Shown: positions 11,922-23,149 of the stretch, piece after piece
Numbering within the stretch: position 1 is the stretch's first letter
Layout of the letters: every line of letters begins with the position of its first letter
Assembly: GCA_030248135.1 (NCBI GenBank)
Contig: JASANC010003119.1
Coordinates: 62,001-126,000, forward strand
Direction: 5' to 3'
Source of the DNA: Theristus sp. LFF4_11
Lineage: Eukaryota > Nematoda > Chromadorea > Monhysterida > Xyalidae
DNA length: 64,000 bases
Translations under genes and position numbers: made by a program
Notes under the pieces: model-generated
What the model saw: the letters and a program-made list of their open reading frames with translations, nothing else
What the model was told of the DNA's origin: nothing
Database searches by the model: none

Positions 11922-13440
11922 TATGTTCGAATCTTGTTCTTTTTCGAGATGAGATGAACGAGAGACTATCATTGAGACTTTCGCCGCTTGCTTGGTTGCA
12001 GCGATAAATTGTCAATCTAGTTTTTGAATATCATTGTTAAACCATGCAAAAATAACATGGAAGCACAAAAAAGAGTATGGAAATTCGAAAACCAACAGCG
12101 AAGAAACAGATATTATTGGAAACACTTAAGGAATGAACAATGAGGTACAAATTGCAAAAGGGTAAAGTCGGTAAAACGACAAAACGAGACCACAAATGGT
12201 TCCGGTTCAAAAAGCTTACGTACAAAGTTCGTGGCTATGCATACAAGTACGCATAATTCATTTGGTGGTTTCATTACTTGTGGTTCAATTTACACGTAAT
12301 TTCTTTGAATTCTGATAACAACAATTGGGACTGGATGATTGGACTTGCAGCCTTCTGGTGAACTGTTCTTTTCAATGGATCGGTTTACAAGTCCCTTCAA
12401 AGTACTTTACTGCACACTCAACAGTTTGCGTTGCAAAGGTAAATAAATGCATCAATGTTTGAGTAAACATTCAACACTCAATCACGGTGAGTAAAAAGAG
12501 CCTTTGCGCAAGAAGGCTTGTTTAGACTCACACAGAGCGTTTTACCTGGAGCACAGCAAACAGTCAACAAAGTTTAACCACACCGCATCATTGGTCACGT
12601 TCACTGTTTCAGCAACAAGGGGTTAGCACCAGTTCGAGATCATTGAATGATTGAGCAATGAAAATGGAAAACTGTGGATGTACAATGACTAAAGTCTTGG
12701 GGTCTGGTGCGGAACCAGGGCCCTTGTTCCAGGCAAAATTACTCTTGTTCTAGGGGCCAGTGGAACCAGTGCTAGTGAAGCTCTGTATGCAGACTTAGTT
12801 ACAGCAAACAGGGATTTCTGAACACAGCCAAATTTTGGTTGTTTTCTAAAGAAAAGGAACTAAGAAACACTCTTTGTACACGTCAAAAATTGCCGTTTTA
12901 TTGTTAAAAATGAAGTTTTTTGCGCTCTTATAGTTTACCGGATCGTTCTGCAAGTCATTGTACAGTATGACCGTTTAAACATGGCAGCTTTTTTCAGGGT
13001 GCAAGGAGCGCGCGAAATTTGATTCAAAGAAAAAAGTTGCTCAGAAACCCAACTGCGTGTCAAATTTTACATCTTTCTGAAAATTAATTGGTAATTCGGG
13101 CTATTCTGTTCATTATTTCTACCTTTGCACACTCGATTGGCGGATATCTTATCATTTTTGAGAAAGGAAACTCCCAGTCTGCGACTAATCTCACCTTGAT
13201 TGAGACTGCCATATTTATTCGGCCATATTGTATGATTTTTTTATTTTGGTTCCGAGACTCAATGCGCGCATAGATCAATGCATTTTTTGTTTCATATTTG
13301 AACTCTGGGCGTTCGCATGGATTTTTAGCAAACAATTGAAAGTGAAGATTTTTACGGTGAAAAACAAAGAAACGATGTCTACGCAAAGCAAAGATGTCTA
13401 AGAAACAAAGCAAAAAACGAAATACAGAAACCAAAACTTA
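11922..13440. other. Gene-free stretch
   Basis: No supported coding exon, RNA gene or clear repeat. ORFs are short and AT-rich without recognisable composition. Confidence 0.4.
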
Positions 13441-13448
13441 CTATGCAG

Positions 13449-14035
13449 AGACGGAGTGCTTGGCGAATCACATACAAAGACCGCACGTGCCAAAAATACC
13501 GCACGTACCACGACCATAAGACCGCAGATAGGTATGGAACCAAATACCGCACATGCCATAAGACCGCAGCCAAATCATTTCTTGAGCGCGTGTTTAACTT
13601 AGAATCTTGCTCGAACTTTGAAATTTTCAGGTTCAAAAGACTGTAGGTAATCTAAGGCTTCGCAAGCCTTTTTTAAAGGCTTCGCAAGTCACTTTTTAAA
13701 AGCTTCGCAAGCCTTTATTTGAAGGAACCTAAGGATTCGCAAGCTTTTATTAAAAGATGAGTACTTCAATTCCCGCGGCGGAGTTTTTGAACAATCTTTT
13801 TTGTTCAGAATCTTCAAATAGAATCTCAAAACATTTGAGGGAAACTAACTGCAGCGTTTGAACAAAAAATTCGGCTGGCAGGCGTGAGTTTCGGCTGCCC
13901 AGTGAATAATTTTGCTGCGGTCTTATGGCACGTGCGGTGTTTTGGTTTTCTGGGATTTGCGGTGTTCTGGTCGCGAAAAATGTCAAAATGTGCGGTCTTT
14001 TGGGACGTGCGGTCTTTTTCCCGAAAGCCGTGGTT
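13449..14035. repeat. Inverted repeat pair around a palindromic tandem array
   Basis: Arms at about 13449-13585 and 13905-14035 are inverted copies built on repeats of ACCGCACGTGCC and GGTCTTATGGCA-type units. Between them (about 13645-13757) lies a tandem array of AAGGCTTCGCAAGCCTTTT, itself a palindrome, in about four diverged copies. The arrangement suggests a foldback element of about 590 bp; no target duplication was identified. Confidence 0.6.
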
Positions 14036-14418
14036 GGCGTGGCGTTGGGGCGTTGCACAAGGGAACGAAAACAAACAGGTCAACCAACCGAAACACGAAC
14101 AGCAAAACACATGTTTTGTTTGACAATGCCTTTTGCACCACAGATAGACCACAAAAAGAAATACACAAATCAATCCATTTCGATCCGATGCTGTGAAACA
14201 TCACGTTCATCTCGCTCAAGTCGAGCTTGTCTGTGTTACATCAGAACAGAACGAGAATTGGACAATGAATGATATCAACCAAGGCCACAACCATCATTTA
14301 TGTTTTCTTTGATGATTTTCGTCTAAATAATACAATGTGGAGTGGATGCCAAGCCAGCTTTCTGGATTTTACTTGAGCACGACAACGTTTACAGTTCAAA
14401 AGAAACGCTGAAACGACC
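14036..14418. other. Short region upstream of the dynein light chain gene
   Basis: No coding sequence recognised. It presumably includes the promoter and 5' UTR of the DNAL4-like gene. Confidence 0.35.
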
Positions 14419-15114
14419 ATGAAATCGATCATTCCGGACGCGGAAACGGAGGTGACTGACGCGACCGCAACTGGGAAGCAACCGTTCAAACGGATTTTCA
14501 CCTATCCACTGCTGAGGGTCTGTTTCAAATTTGTCTTTAGCATTGAGTATTTTTACTGTATTTTTTTTTTGAACTCACCATTTTTTTCAGCACAACGAAA
14601 TGTGTGATGAGATGAAAGATTATTCCATGAAGCTGATTGCTGCTGCGTGTGAACGACACGCAAACAATAATCAGGTAATAAAGCTTCTGATTCTGGGGTG
14701 ACAACTTCAATATGGAAGAAGTGTTCATGCGAAGGTTTTCAGAAGGGTTGCATTTGAAACGCTTTCTGTTTTTCCTAGCTCTCCGCTAATCTGTGTCGTC
14801 CTAACGACTGTTGTTTGATGCGATTTTATCTTGCATTTATCTTCAGAGCGCGGCACAAATGATCAAAGAAACGATGGACGCCACGTTTGGCGGCTCATGG
14901 CACGCTGTTGTTGGTGAGACATATGCAACAGACTTCTTGTTTTCGTATTTCAAAATTTGAACAAAATGATGAGCACAAGCCACAAACACACGTTTCGTGC
15001 CGTTTTTTTGTTTCAGGCGAACAATTTGGACTTGAAGTGTCGCATGAACATGGAACATTGTTGTACATGTTTTTTGGTGGAAATTTAGCAGTCTGTTTAT
15101 GGCGATGCACATGA
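14419..15114 (+). CDS. DNAL4: Dynein light chain, DNAL4 (axonemal type 4) family
   Basis: Light chain of the LC8/DNAL4 superfamily that binds dynein intermediate chains and other partners as a dimer. Exons: 14419-14517, 14591-14674, 14847-14913, 15017-15114; 348 nt, 115 residues, in frame. After an N-terminal extension the protein reads FKRIFTYPLLR, then CDEMKDYSMKLIAAACERHA, then AAQMIKETMDATFGGSWHAV and GTLLYMFFGGNLAVCLWRCT, which follows the DNAL4 order (FPLVR; E.CV.ACEK; AAKMIKE.MD..FG.SWHVV; LLYLYFGG.LAVC.WK) over almost its whole length of about 105 residues. It matches DNAL4 better than LC8 because of the LAVCLW C-terminus. The start is the only ATG upstream in this exon that gives a normal length. 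Exon 1 uses an uncommon GTCTGT donor. Confidence 0.92.
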
Positions 15115-15361
15115 ACAAAACCTGATTCCTTTTCCCCTCTTTATTTCTTGTCTTTTTTTCTCTCCATTTCCGTCGTTTTCCAGTTTCGCAATATGTTTCG
15201 CTATTTATATCATTCAGATTGTTTTACCTAGTCCCTTGCCATAATTATCTTGATCACAGTTCGTTCAGTGCTATCGGTGTCATTGTTAGTTTGTCGTGGT
15301 GCTGCTTTATAACAGTGTTGTGTTGTAAAATTTTGCATTTGTCGATTTTTTGCGCTTGCCA

Positions 15362-15367
15362 AATAAA
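15362..15367 (+). terminator. Likely polyadenylation signal of the DNAL4-like gene
   Basis: AATAAA 247 bp after the stop codon on the coding strand. Confidence 0.5.
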
Positions 15368-15379
15368 ACTGTTCGCTGT

Positions 15380-16137
15380 TGTGGTTACAACGCGTTTAAT
15401 GCCGGTTATAACGAATGTATTTTTAACGCAGTATAAAAAGATGAAGCGGTCGATTCTGGCAAATATCAGCTCAGTTCCCGGTTCCCTGCTTTTTCTTTTT
15501 GCAGGTAACTAACTCTATTATATATCCAACTAGCTTGACTGGTTTGTGGTCACCAACCAGGTCACGTGAAGGAACGATTTTTTGCAATTTATCGAAAATC
15601 TGTTATCACAATCACAGCAAAAATGACTGCAAAAAACGAAAAAAAACTTCAACAAGAACCAAATCTTCACCCAAAAAATAAGCAGAAACAACAGAAAGTT
15701 GTTGCAGGTCTCAAAGCCAAGCCTTTTATATAATGGCACGTAGGGATGGAAAAAAAATTTTTGTGAAAAGAAACCAGGGCCTCTTGAAAATGGTTTTCCA
15801 GCTTCAGAATATTGCTCTGGATTTTGCCAAACACACAATTGGGCAAGAAAAGCTGGCTAAAATCTGTTCTTGTCGGTTTTGTGAACAATCAAAAGCGTTG
15901 CTTGACCCGCACAATTGAGTGGTGGATTCGACGACTGAAAACTTGGATTTGTTTCGACGACTGAAAATTGAATTTTTCTATTGGTTAAAAAGCCGGTTTT
16001 TTTAATTTTTGGCGTGTAAAGAAACTGTTTTTTTGACCTAAAAAACGGTTTTTTTTCCGTGCCATCCCCAATGGTACGTCGAAAATCGGAGTTTTTTGCA
16101 ACAATTGTTTCGTCTTAATTTTATACATACCGTATTA
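15380..16137. repeat. Non-coding stretch with a repeat fragment
   Basis: The segment near 15690-15745 (AAGTTGTTGCAGGTCTC, then AAGCCTTTTATATAATGGCA) resembles sequence inside the GGCCGGAATT foldback elements near 25960 and 34940. The rest has no recognised feature. Confidence 0.35.
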
Positions 16138-16235
16138 CCCCCATTAACCCCCCCCCCACCATTAATCCCCCCACCAATAAACCCCCACCCCCACGACAAG
16201 TTTCCGAATAGTCCCCCTGACTTGACTTACTTGAC

Positions 16236-19200
16236 TTAGTTCGTCGCTCCGCGTAGCGCGGCTCCCGTTGTTCGGGCTTCGACGCCGTTCACCACCGTTC
16301 CGGTTTTGTACGTGATCGCCTCGATGTTTGCCGACCATCGCTGCCTGTCGTTCGCGCTCGCCTGAATAGTGCGGTACCAACTGCTGTAGTCGCCTCGCTT
16401 CTCAGCCGTCTCCGAACGCGGATACAGAATGCGCCCTCTCGCGTTGGTGTAGAGCGGTTTTGTCTCAGTTTTTGTGATCTCTCGCCACGTCACCTTCGGT
16501 CGCTCTCGCGCCCGCCGCCAGTCACGCTCCGCGCACGCCATGATCGCCCGCGCGGGAATGCGGCTCGGACTCATGCGCGCCACATGCCCCAGCCACCGTA
16601 GACGTCGCAGCTGAATCAGCTGCGTGATGTCGCCCTGAGTGTTCGCCTTCGGTCCGAATGCGCGACGATGCACGGTTTTATTTGTGACGCGATCAGACCA
16701 GTGAGTGCCGGTGATGGAACGGAGCCACTGATTGTCTTGCACTTTTATTTTATTTAATGTTGAATTGTTAAGCGACCACAATTCGCAGCCGTAGAGCAGC
16801 GACGAGCGGATGCACGCCGAGTACACCCGTGCCTTTGTGCGTATTGACACGTCGTGCGATCGCCACAGCCGCCGCAGGCTGTGGAACGCCAGGGCAGACA
16901 GCTTGATGCGCCGATGAACATCGTCTGAACAGTCATTGTTCGCGTTTATTACCGCCCCCAGGTAGACCGCCGAGTCGACTCTTGGCAGTTGCACGCCGTC
17001 GATCGTAACGTCTGCCGCGTCCCCGGCGGGCCAGTCTGCGGCGAGCAATTCGCATTTTGCCGGCGCAAAACGCAGACCGACCCGTCCAGCTGCATTTGTC
17101 AGAGCGTTTAGGCCTCGCTGCAGTGAGGGCGTGGTCTGCGCAAATATGACCACGTCATCCGCGAATTCCAGTGATCTGAAGATCTGAAGTCTGATCAACT
17201 GTGGCCCCTCCGTGCCGCTGCAGCCCATGGTAATGCCGTAACAGTCCCCGCAGTCGGTCTGAGCCTGTCGGATTATCCTGTCTATCACAAATGTGAACAG
17301 GACAGGACTGAGGACTCCTCCCTACCAGACGCCGGTTCTCGGTTCAAACGCTGCTGATAGGCCGCCGTATGCCCGGATTTTGGTACGCTGCTCGGTGTAG
17401 ATTGCTTTTATTAGAGATATTATTTTTGCCGGGAATCCGCCGGCGGCGAGAATATCGAACATTCTTTCTCTGTCGATAGAGTCAAAGGCACCCCGAATGT
17501 CAAGAAATGCCATCAGTGTCGGCCGATTGTAGAGCGCTCGCGTCTCCGTCAGCTGCCGCAGGGTGAATACGTTATCGACTGTGCCCCGGCCCACGCGGAA
17601 ACCGGCCTGCTCTTCTCTCGCCAGTTGCTCTCTCAGCGTCGCTATGCGTACTAGCACAATTGTTTCGAACAGTTTAGTGATTGTCGGCAACAGGTTGATT
17701 CCTCTATAGTTTGCACACTCCATTCTTGATTTTTTCTTGTGTATCGGAATGCAGACAGACTCTCTCCACTCAGGCGGAATCTGCTCTGTGTCCCAGATGC
17801 GCCTCAGACACTGATGCAGACGATGGATTAGCGTCGCCGGTGCACATTTGAACAGTTCCGCTGGCAGACCATCCGGGCCCGCCGATTTTCCGAATCGAAG
17901 ACGTTTGATCGCGTTTACGATTTCTTCAATTGTTGGTGGCTCAATGCTGACTGCTGAAGTGCTGTTGGTCGTGCTGTCAAGCGGACGTTGCAGTGGGGTG
18001 TCCCTGGGAGGTTCAGCACCGAATTGGGTACTGAAGTGCTCCCTCCACCTCTCTAGTTTGTCCGCTGCGGTTACAAGCAGACTGCCGTCATCAGCTTTGA
18101 TAGGGCCTCTCAGAATACCCGCATTCTGGCCGCACAGTCGCCGTATCGCCCGATATTGCTCTTTGGTGTCACCCACATTGGTCGCAATCTGAACTTCTTT
18201 CGCTCTCTGCTCCCACCAGTGTTCTCGGTCACACCTGGCAGATCGCCTGATTTGTTTCGTTGCATTTCGTCGCGCCTTGCCGGTTAATTTGCGTCTTCTT
18301 TTAATTAAGTTTATTGTCTCGGATCGGAATATTGGATTCTGCTGTTTGCGTCGGCTCTTTCGACCACAGGCCTCCACTGCAGCAGTCTACATGTCTTCAC
18401 GAATTCTCACCCAGCTCAAATCATCATTGGTCGCAATCATGTCTAAACGGCTTTTGAATTTGTCTCTCACTGCATCATCGCCGAGTCGCTCGACGTCAAT
18501 CAGCGGCGCGCCCGTCGCCCTTCTCTGGGTCCGCGGGAACTGGAGATGGCACTTGGCAACGACCAGCGCATGGTCCGAGTCCACGTGGGTGCGCCAGCAA
18601 CTCCTGACGTCCGTGATGCACGCCCGCCATCGTCTTGCGATCAGCACATGGTCGATTTGCCGGAGTTGTCCGTTCGGTAGTCGATGCGTCGCCGTCTTAC
18701 GCTTGCTGTGCTGAAATGTGGTGGACGACAGCACAAAGCCATTATTTTCCGCAAAAGTCACCAAACGCTGACCGTTATCGGTCCGTTTATCGGAACGGAC
18801 ACCGTGCTGCGCGCCGACGCTACACTCGAGTGGTGACAGCGGCCCCACGGCTGCGTTCAGGTCACCCGCGATCAGCACCACGTCGCCCGATGACGCCAGC
18901 GTGACGGAATGCGCAAGCTCTCGATAGAACGTGTCCTTGACCTCGGCATCGTGCCCCTCATGCGGCGCGTACGCGACAACGATGAACAAGCCTCGCCGTC
19001 TTCTGCTGCCGGACCGCACGCCCATGTACGTGCCGAAGCGAGCGCACGCCACCCTGTCGCTGACTGGAATGATGGCCGCCAGCGACCCCTCAGCGCGCTC
19101 GCTGATCAGGAAGCCAACGCCAGAGTGGTGATTTGTATTGTCATTGTTATTGAATGTTATCAATCTGTAGTTGCGTTCGCCTAGCAGGTCGGAAACCTGC

Positions 19201-19508
19201 ACGTATGTTGTTGGCAGCCGTGTTTCGCTGACGCACGCAATGTCTACTCGATGCTCAGTTGCGTCCTCCGCAAGGGACCTCTGCTGTATGTCCGATGTGA
19301 GCGCACGGCAGTTGAACGCCGCAATTTTCAGGTGTTCGCGGGACAGGCAAGGCACAGTTCCACCGCGGGGTGCTGTTCCCTGTGGGTAGCCCCCAAGGAC
19401 GCCCACAGGAGGCTCTGAAGAGGGCCGTTGGGTTAGAGTAAGCCCCGTCTGCTTCCTCACTGTCCTGCCTTCCGTTGTTGTCGTCATTTGGTGGTGAACG
19501 TTGCGCAC
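16236..19508 (-). pseudogene. Endonuclease/reverse transcriptase ORF with two UAG stops
   Basis: One continuous frame of about 1090 codons broken at 18389-18387 and 17324-17322, both TAG. Residues about 55-300 form an apurinic-type endonuclease with the expected order: LKIAAFNCRAL, CVSETRLP, AGDLNAAVG, QIDHVL and SDHALVV. The reverse transcriptase follows (about 480-800): KSAGPDGLPAELFK, NYRGINLLPTITKLFE, EEQAGFRVGRGT, FLDIRGAFDSIDRERMF, then GGVLSPVLFTFVID and the catalytic LEFADDVVIFA. The C-terminus has the LLYGCELW and LRRLRWLGHVARMSP segments common in these proteins. The second stop falls at the Gln expected before GGVLSP, so it is probably CAG to TAG. With both stops the protein cannot be made whole unless UAG is read through. 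The clade (RTE or CR1-like) is uncertain. Confidence 0.92.
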
Positions 19509-19577
19509 TATGGTTCACGTGGCGTCGCGCACCGTCACGTGGAGGAACTTGGCTCGTGTGGTTAGACGGTTGTCGCC

Positions 19578-20359
19578 GGCTGTAGGTCGATCCGGTACCG
19601 GTCGATCCGGTACGGTCGATCCGGTACCGGTCGATCCGGTACCGGTCGATCCGGTACCTGGCAATTTTCTAGGGCGGTCGATCCGGTACCGGTCGATCCG
19701 GTACTCGGTCGATCCGGTACCAATTGAAATTTTCAGCTGTTTTACGGGTTTTTAGCGTTCAATTCGTTATGTTTTCGATTTTTCTTTGGTTTCGGTGATT
19801 GCGAAACATTTATGCAGCACGGAAAGACATGAAACCGAACACGATTGTTGGACGACGACGACTTGCGACACTTTGTTGGTTTGGTAATCGTAATCTGATT
19901 CTGAAAAAAGCAAAACAAGTGTACCATATGTTTTTTTATTTTCTGAACTATTTTCCAGAAGAATAAAGCTCCAAGACGGTGAAAATTTGCAAAATTACCA
20001 GCTCAGCAAGAAAAGGAGAACAAAAATATGAAGACTGATTCGGTTCTCTTTTGGAGTTGAGGAAAAATGTCTGTTGTTTTTATTTTCATATTTCCCGCGA
20101 AAAAACCTGCGATAAAATGTTTCAGACATCAGATAAAATGAGAGAAACGAAGAAAAATGGAAAACAAATCAGAAACAAATTGAATTGAATGCTAAAACAG
20201 CTGAAAATTTCAATTGGTACCGGATCGACCGAGTACCGGATCGACCGGTACCGGATCGACCGCCCTAGAAAATTGCCAGGTACCGGGTCGACCGGTACCG
20301 GATCGACCGGTACCGGATCGACCGTACCGGATTGACCGGTACCGGATCGACCGCATGCC
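19578..20359. mobile_element. Foldback/Mutator-like element with tandem-repeat arms
   Basis: A 782-bp element flanked by the 9-bp direct repeat GTTGTCGCC (19569-19577 and 20360-20368). Each arm, about 165 bp, is an array of GGTCGATCCGGTACC units followed by an identical unique segment (CTAGGGCGGTC, then AATTGAAATTTTCAGCTGTTTTA), in opposite orientation. The loop of about 450 bp is AT-rich and non-coding. Long TIRs made of short tandem repeats with a 9-bp target duplication are typical of Drosophila FB and Mutator-type foldback elements. It sits in the 5' part of the retrotransposon and so is younger. Confidence 0.85.
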
Positions 20360-20839
20360 GTTGTCGCCACACTTAACAGCCGCGCCGGACGTAGTCGCTG
20401 TTGTTGTTGCTGCGTACGTCGCTCGTGTAGGCGTTCCTCGGCGGCCCGGAATAGTCCCCCATGGGGGATTATTGGAAACCTGTTTGAAACACATACCCAG
20501 CGAATTCAGTGGCTGGTTGCAATGAAAATGATGAAATTGTGCTACCAAAGGCCCCAAATGGATGAGTTAATGGTAATTTCATTACAAAAGGCGGTTATAA
20601 AAGGAAATCTCTGTGAAAAGTAAAAGTTTCTGCGACTTTCTGGCCTGCCATGTAAGGTATTTTTACCATTTTTCAAGAAACCCCCACCCCTAGAAATTGT
20701 TTGTAAATAAACCCCCCCCCCCACCAATAATCCCCCACCCCTAAAAGTCGCTGACGTATTAATCCCCCATGGGGGTTTATTGGAGGTAATACGGTAGCGG
20801 TCATTTTTGGATTTATCACAGATCACGAAAAATCAGTAC

Positions 20840-20965
20840 AGGTGGTTCGCCATGGCTCGTGCTGGGGAAAATTTGCCAGGCCGGAATTCTTCGAGAAACG
20901 GCCGCACTGAGCGGGCCGCAACTCTTCAGACCGTTATTTTAGGGCCGCAACTGAACGCACCCACT
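20840..20965. repeat. Fragment of the GGCCGGAATT foldback family
   Basis: Contains GGCCGGAATTCTTCGAG, GAGCGGGCCGCAACTCTTCAG and GGGCCGCAACTGAACGCAC, matching arms of the elements near 26105, 33975 and 35195. The adjoining CAGCAATGCCTGCAC also recurs at 35260. Confidence 0.6.
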
Positions 20966-22125
20966 CCACAGCAATGCCTGCACAAAAGCATGCATCACGT
21001 GATCACTAACGAATCAGCTGATTGCTCATACTTTAGAGTTCGACTATAGTTGGAGAGGTCGTAGAGTTAGACAGTATGTTTGTAGCACTTTCATGGCCCC
21101 ACAGGTGCTTGTTTGGCGTTGTGCAAGTATCAAAAAATACCGATTATCCAATTCGGGTCTTCATATGACACCCCTCCAACGTAAAAAACATGTGCTTGTG
21201 AGGTAGGTATACCAAATAGCACACACACAAGTATTTCATGGATGCCGCTTTGGGAAGCGGAACGGAATTGAAATGTTGGTGCGTTGTTGGCAGACATTTA
21301 TGGGAACACGACACCAGGAAAAACCAAAGTAGAACAAAAGGCAAACAGTTGTTCACCAGTTGGTTGACGGAGGCGTGGAACGTGGAACGGTCCAGCGGCA
21401 TGGCATCGGAGCGGAGCTGCAGGAAAAAGTAGAAAAAGTAAAACATTTTACCCATGCAATCAAACGGCACAACCAGCTGATTGGTTGATGCACGACCGCA
21501 CCGGTTGTTAAAAAAACGTTAAAGGTGCCCGTGGGGTTCGAATTTTTTGAACTTAAAAATTTTTTTATCGGGATTTTTAATTATTTTTTAATTTAATAAA
21601 AAACGAATTTTTGCCATCAAAATCAAAATTGCACTGTATTCTGAAAATGCGTTTAAGAGTGTGCAAGAAGACACACTGTCCACAGGAAGTGATTTTCGAA
21701 TTTTTTGCCTCCACTCCACTCCTCTCCAATCCAATCCAATTTCGTGTTGTTGACTTTGCTTTTGGCAGAATTTGGCACAATGCCAAATCGACGAGCAAAG
21801 TTTAGAGAAAAGATACTACTAGCCGTGCCGAACGCCCGCGGCGCGGCTTACAAGCAAGCTTCTGGTGGAATTAATTTCAGCTAGTTGATGGACTGGACAG
21901 CAGTAGAACACCAACACACTAAAATTACGCTTCAGTTCAACTGCAAAAAAACTGCTTGTCGTCAACTCAACTTGGCTGTTGCCGATTGGCCGATTCGTCT
22001 CAGCAGCGCACGCACGCAGCAGCCAGCAGCTCTTTGTTCATCAACAACAAACAACGTGACGTGAAGCAGTGCGTTTTCTTTCTGAAGTTTTCAAGAAACT
22101 AGTATGGAACGCAGAAAAATCATTT
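20966..22125. other. Gene-free stretch
   Basis: No coding exon or repeat family recognised, apart from a diffuse AT-rich block at 21540-21610. Confidence 0.4.
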
Positions 22126-22133
22126 GGAACAAG

Positions 22134-22853
22134 TAGGGTTGTTAAACAAAAATGAAAATTTTTTTTTCAAAAAAAAGTGATTAAAAAAAACAAAAATGCC
22201 GATTTAAAATAAAAAAAAATTCGAAAAATTTTCTTCCAATATGCTCTGAAAACCTCAATTTTGGCACAATTTTTCGAAAGTTCAACAAAAATTTTCTTTG
22301 ATTATACCTCGTAAAACCTTTAGCAGTCGATTTTGGGCCGTTTTACCGACTGATTTTAGGCTTCGACAACATCTGCGATGAAGTTTTTGAGCGTCCCAAA
22401 GCTTAGCCTGCCATTTCCGATGCAGATAAGGTGACGATTCGCCTCGCAGAGCGTCCGATTGTGCTCGCTGCTCCGTTTGCAAGCGCTACGTTGTCTGGTT
22501 GCTGCTTCGTGTCGTGTCGTCGCGACACCATCAGAAGAATTGATCGAATTTCAAGGCGGTATGTTTGTCTTCACTTTAGCATTAGCTTAGCTGGGGACAA
22601 TTAGTGATGTTTTGGAGGTCAAAACACAAGAAGAGGCATGGTGACGGTTTGGAAAAGGGGTAATTGAGGTCACCAAAACAAAATCTGCAAAGTTCCGCCA
22701 TACGGGAGTCATTCGGGAGGCGCTTGCATATCATATGTGGTTCTTCGGACTCCCTGATTGATTTAGCACAACTTTGATTTTTGAAATTTTTAAAAAAATT
22801 TTTTTTTTTAAACAAAACAAAAATGACGATTTTTGTTTTTTTTAACAACCCTA
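22134..22853. mobile_element. hAT-type MITE, copy 1
   Basis: A 720-bp element starting TAGGGTTGTTAAACAAAAATG and ending TTTAACAACCCTA, flanked by the 8-bp direct repeat GGAACAAG (22126-22133 and 22854-22861). An 8-bp duplication and TAGGGTTG ends fit the hAT superfamily. Subterminal A/T runs form secondary inverted repeats; the centre carries no transposase. Near-identical copies occur at 53002-53743 and 53904-54641. Confidence 0.9.
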
Positions 22854-23149
22854 GGAACAAGAAACACAACGACATGGTTTTGGTTTTGAATTGAATCCAC
22901 ATGCTGTAAAAGTGTGAAAGGTGAAAAAGGTTGGAATTGAAAGGGTGATTTTCACATAAGTTTTTACCAATTTTTTTAAATTTGCCAAGAGCTAAAATCG
23001 CCTTATTTAATTTGGAAAGTGCAAAATTTGAACTCAGCGCGTCAGCGCGGTTTAATTAAATGCACCTATTTATGTCGAGTAGTGTCGACCATCAGATTTT
23101 CATCCGGCATTTTGAATTTTTTTGAATTGATTTTTTTAATTAATTGTAA

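Larger units (their letters stand above)
16218..20448 (-). mobile_element. Non-LTR retrotransposon insertion, probably near full length
   Basis: A 4.2-kb minus-strand insertion flanked by the 12-bp direct repeat GAATAGTCCCCC (16206-16217 and 20449-20460), read as its target-site duplication. The 3' end carries short tandem repeats (plus strand TGACTTGACTTACTTGACTT), the kind of simple-repeat tail seen in RTE and CR1-like elements rather than poly(A). It contains one long, twice-interrupted endonuclease/reverse-transcriptase ORF, and a foldback element is inserted in its 5' part. Confidence 0.88.
16138..20796. mobile_element. Remnant TIR element split by a retrotransposon
   Basis: TACCGTATTACC at 16138 is mirrored by GGTAATACGGTA ending at 20796. 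Both ends continue into C-rich runs with ACCAATAAACCCCC / ATTAATCCCCC-type repeats and a CCCCCATGGGGG palindrome on the right. The host element would be only about 430 bp once the inserted retrotransposon (16218-20448) is removed. No unambiguous target duplication was found for it. Confidence 0.6.
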
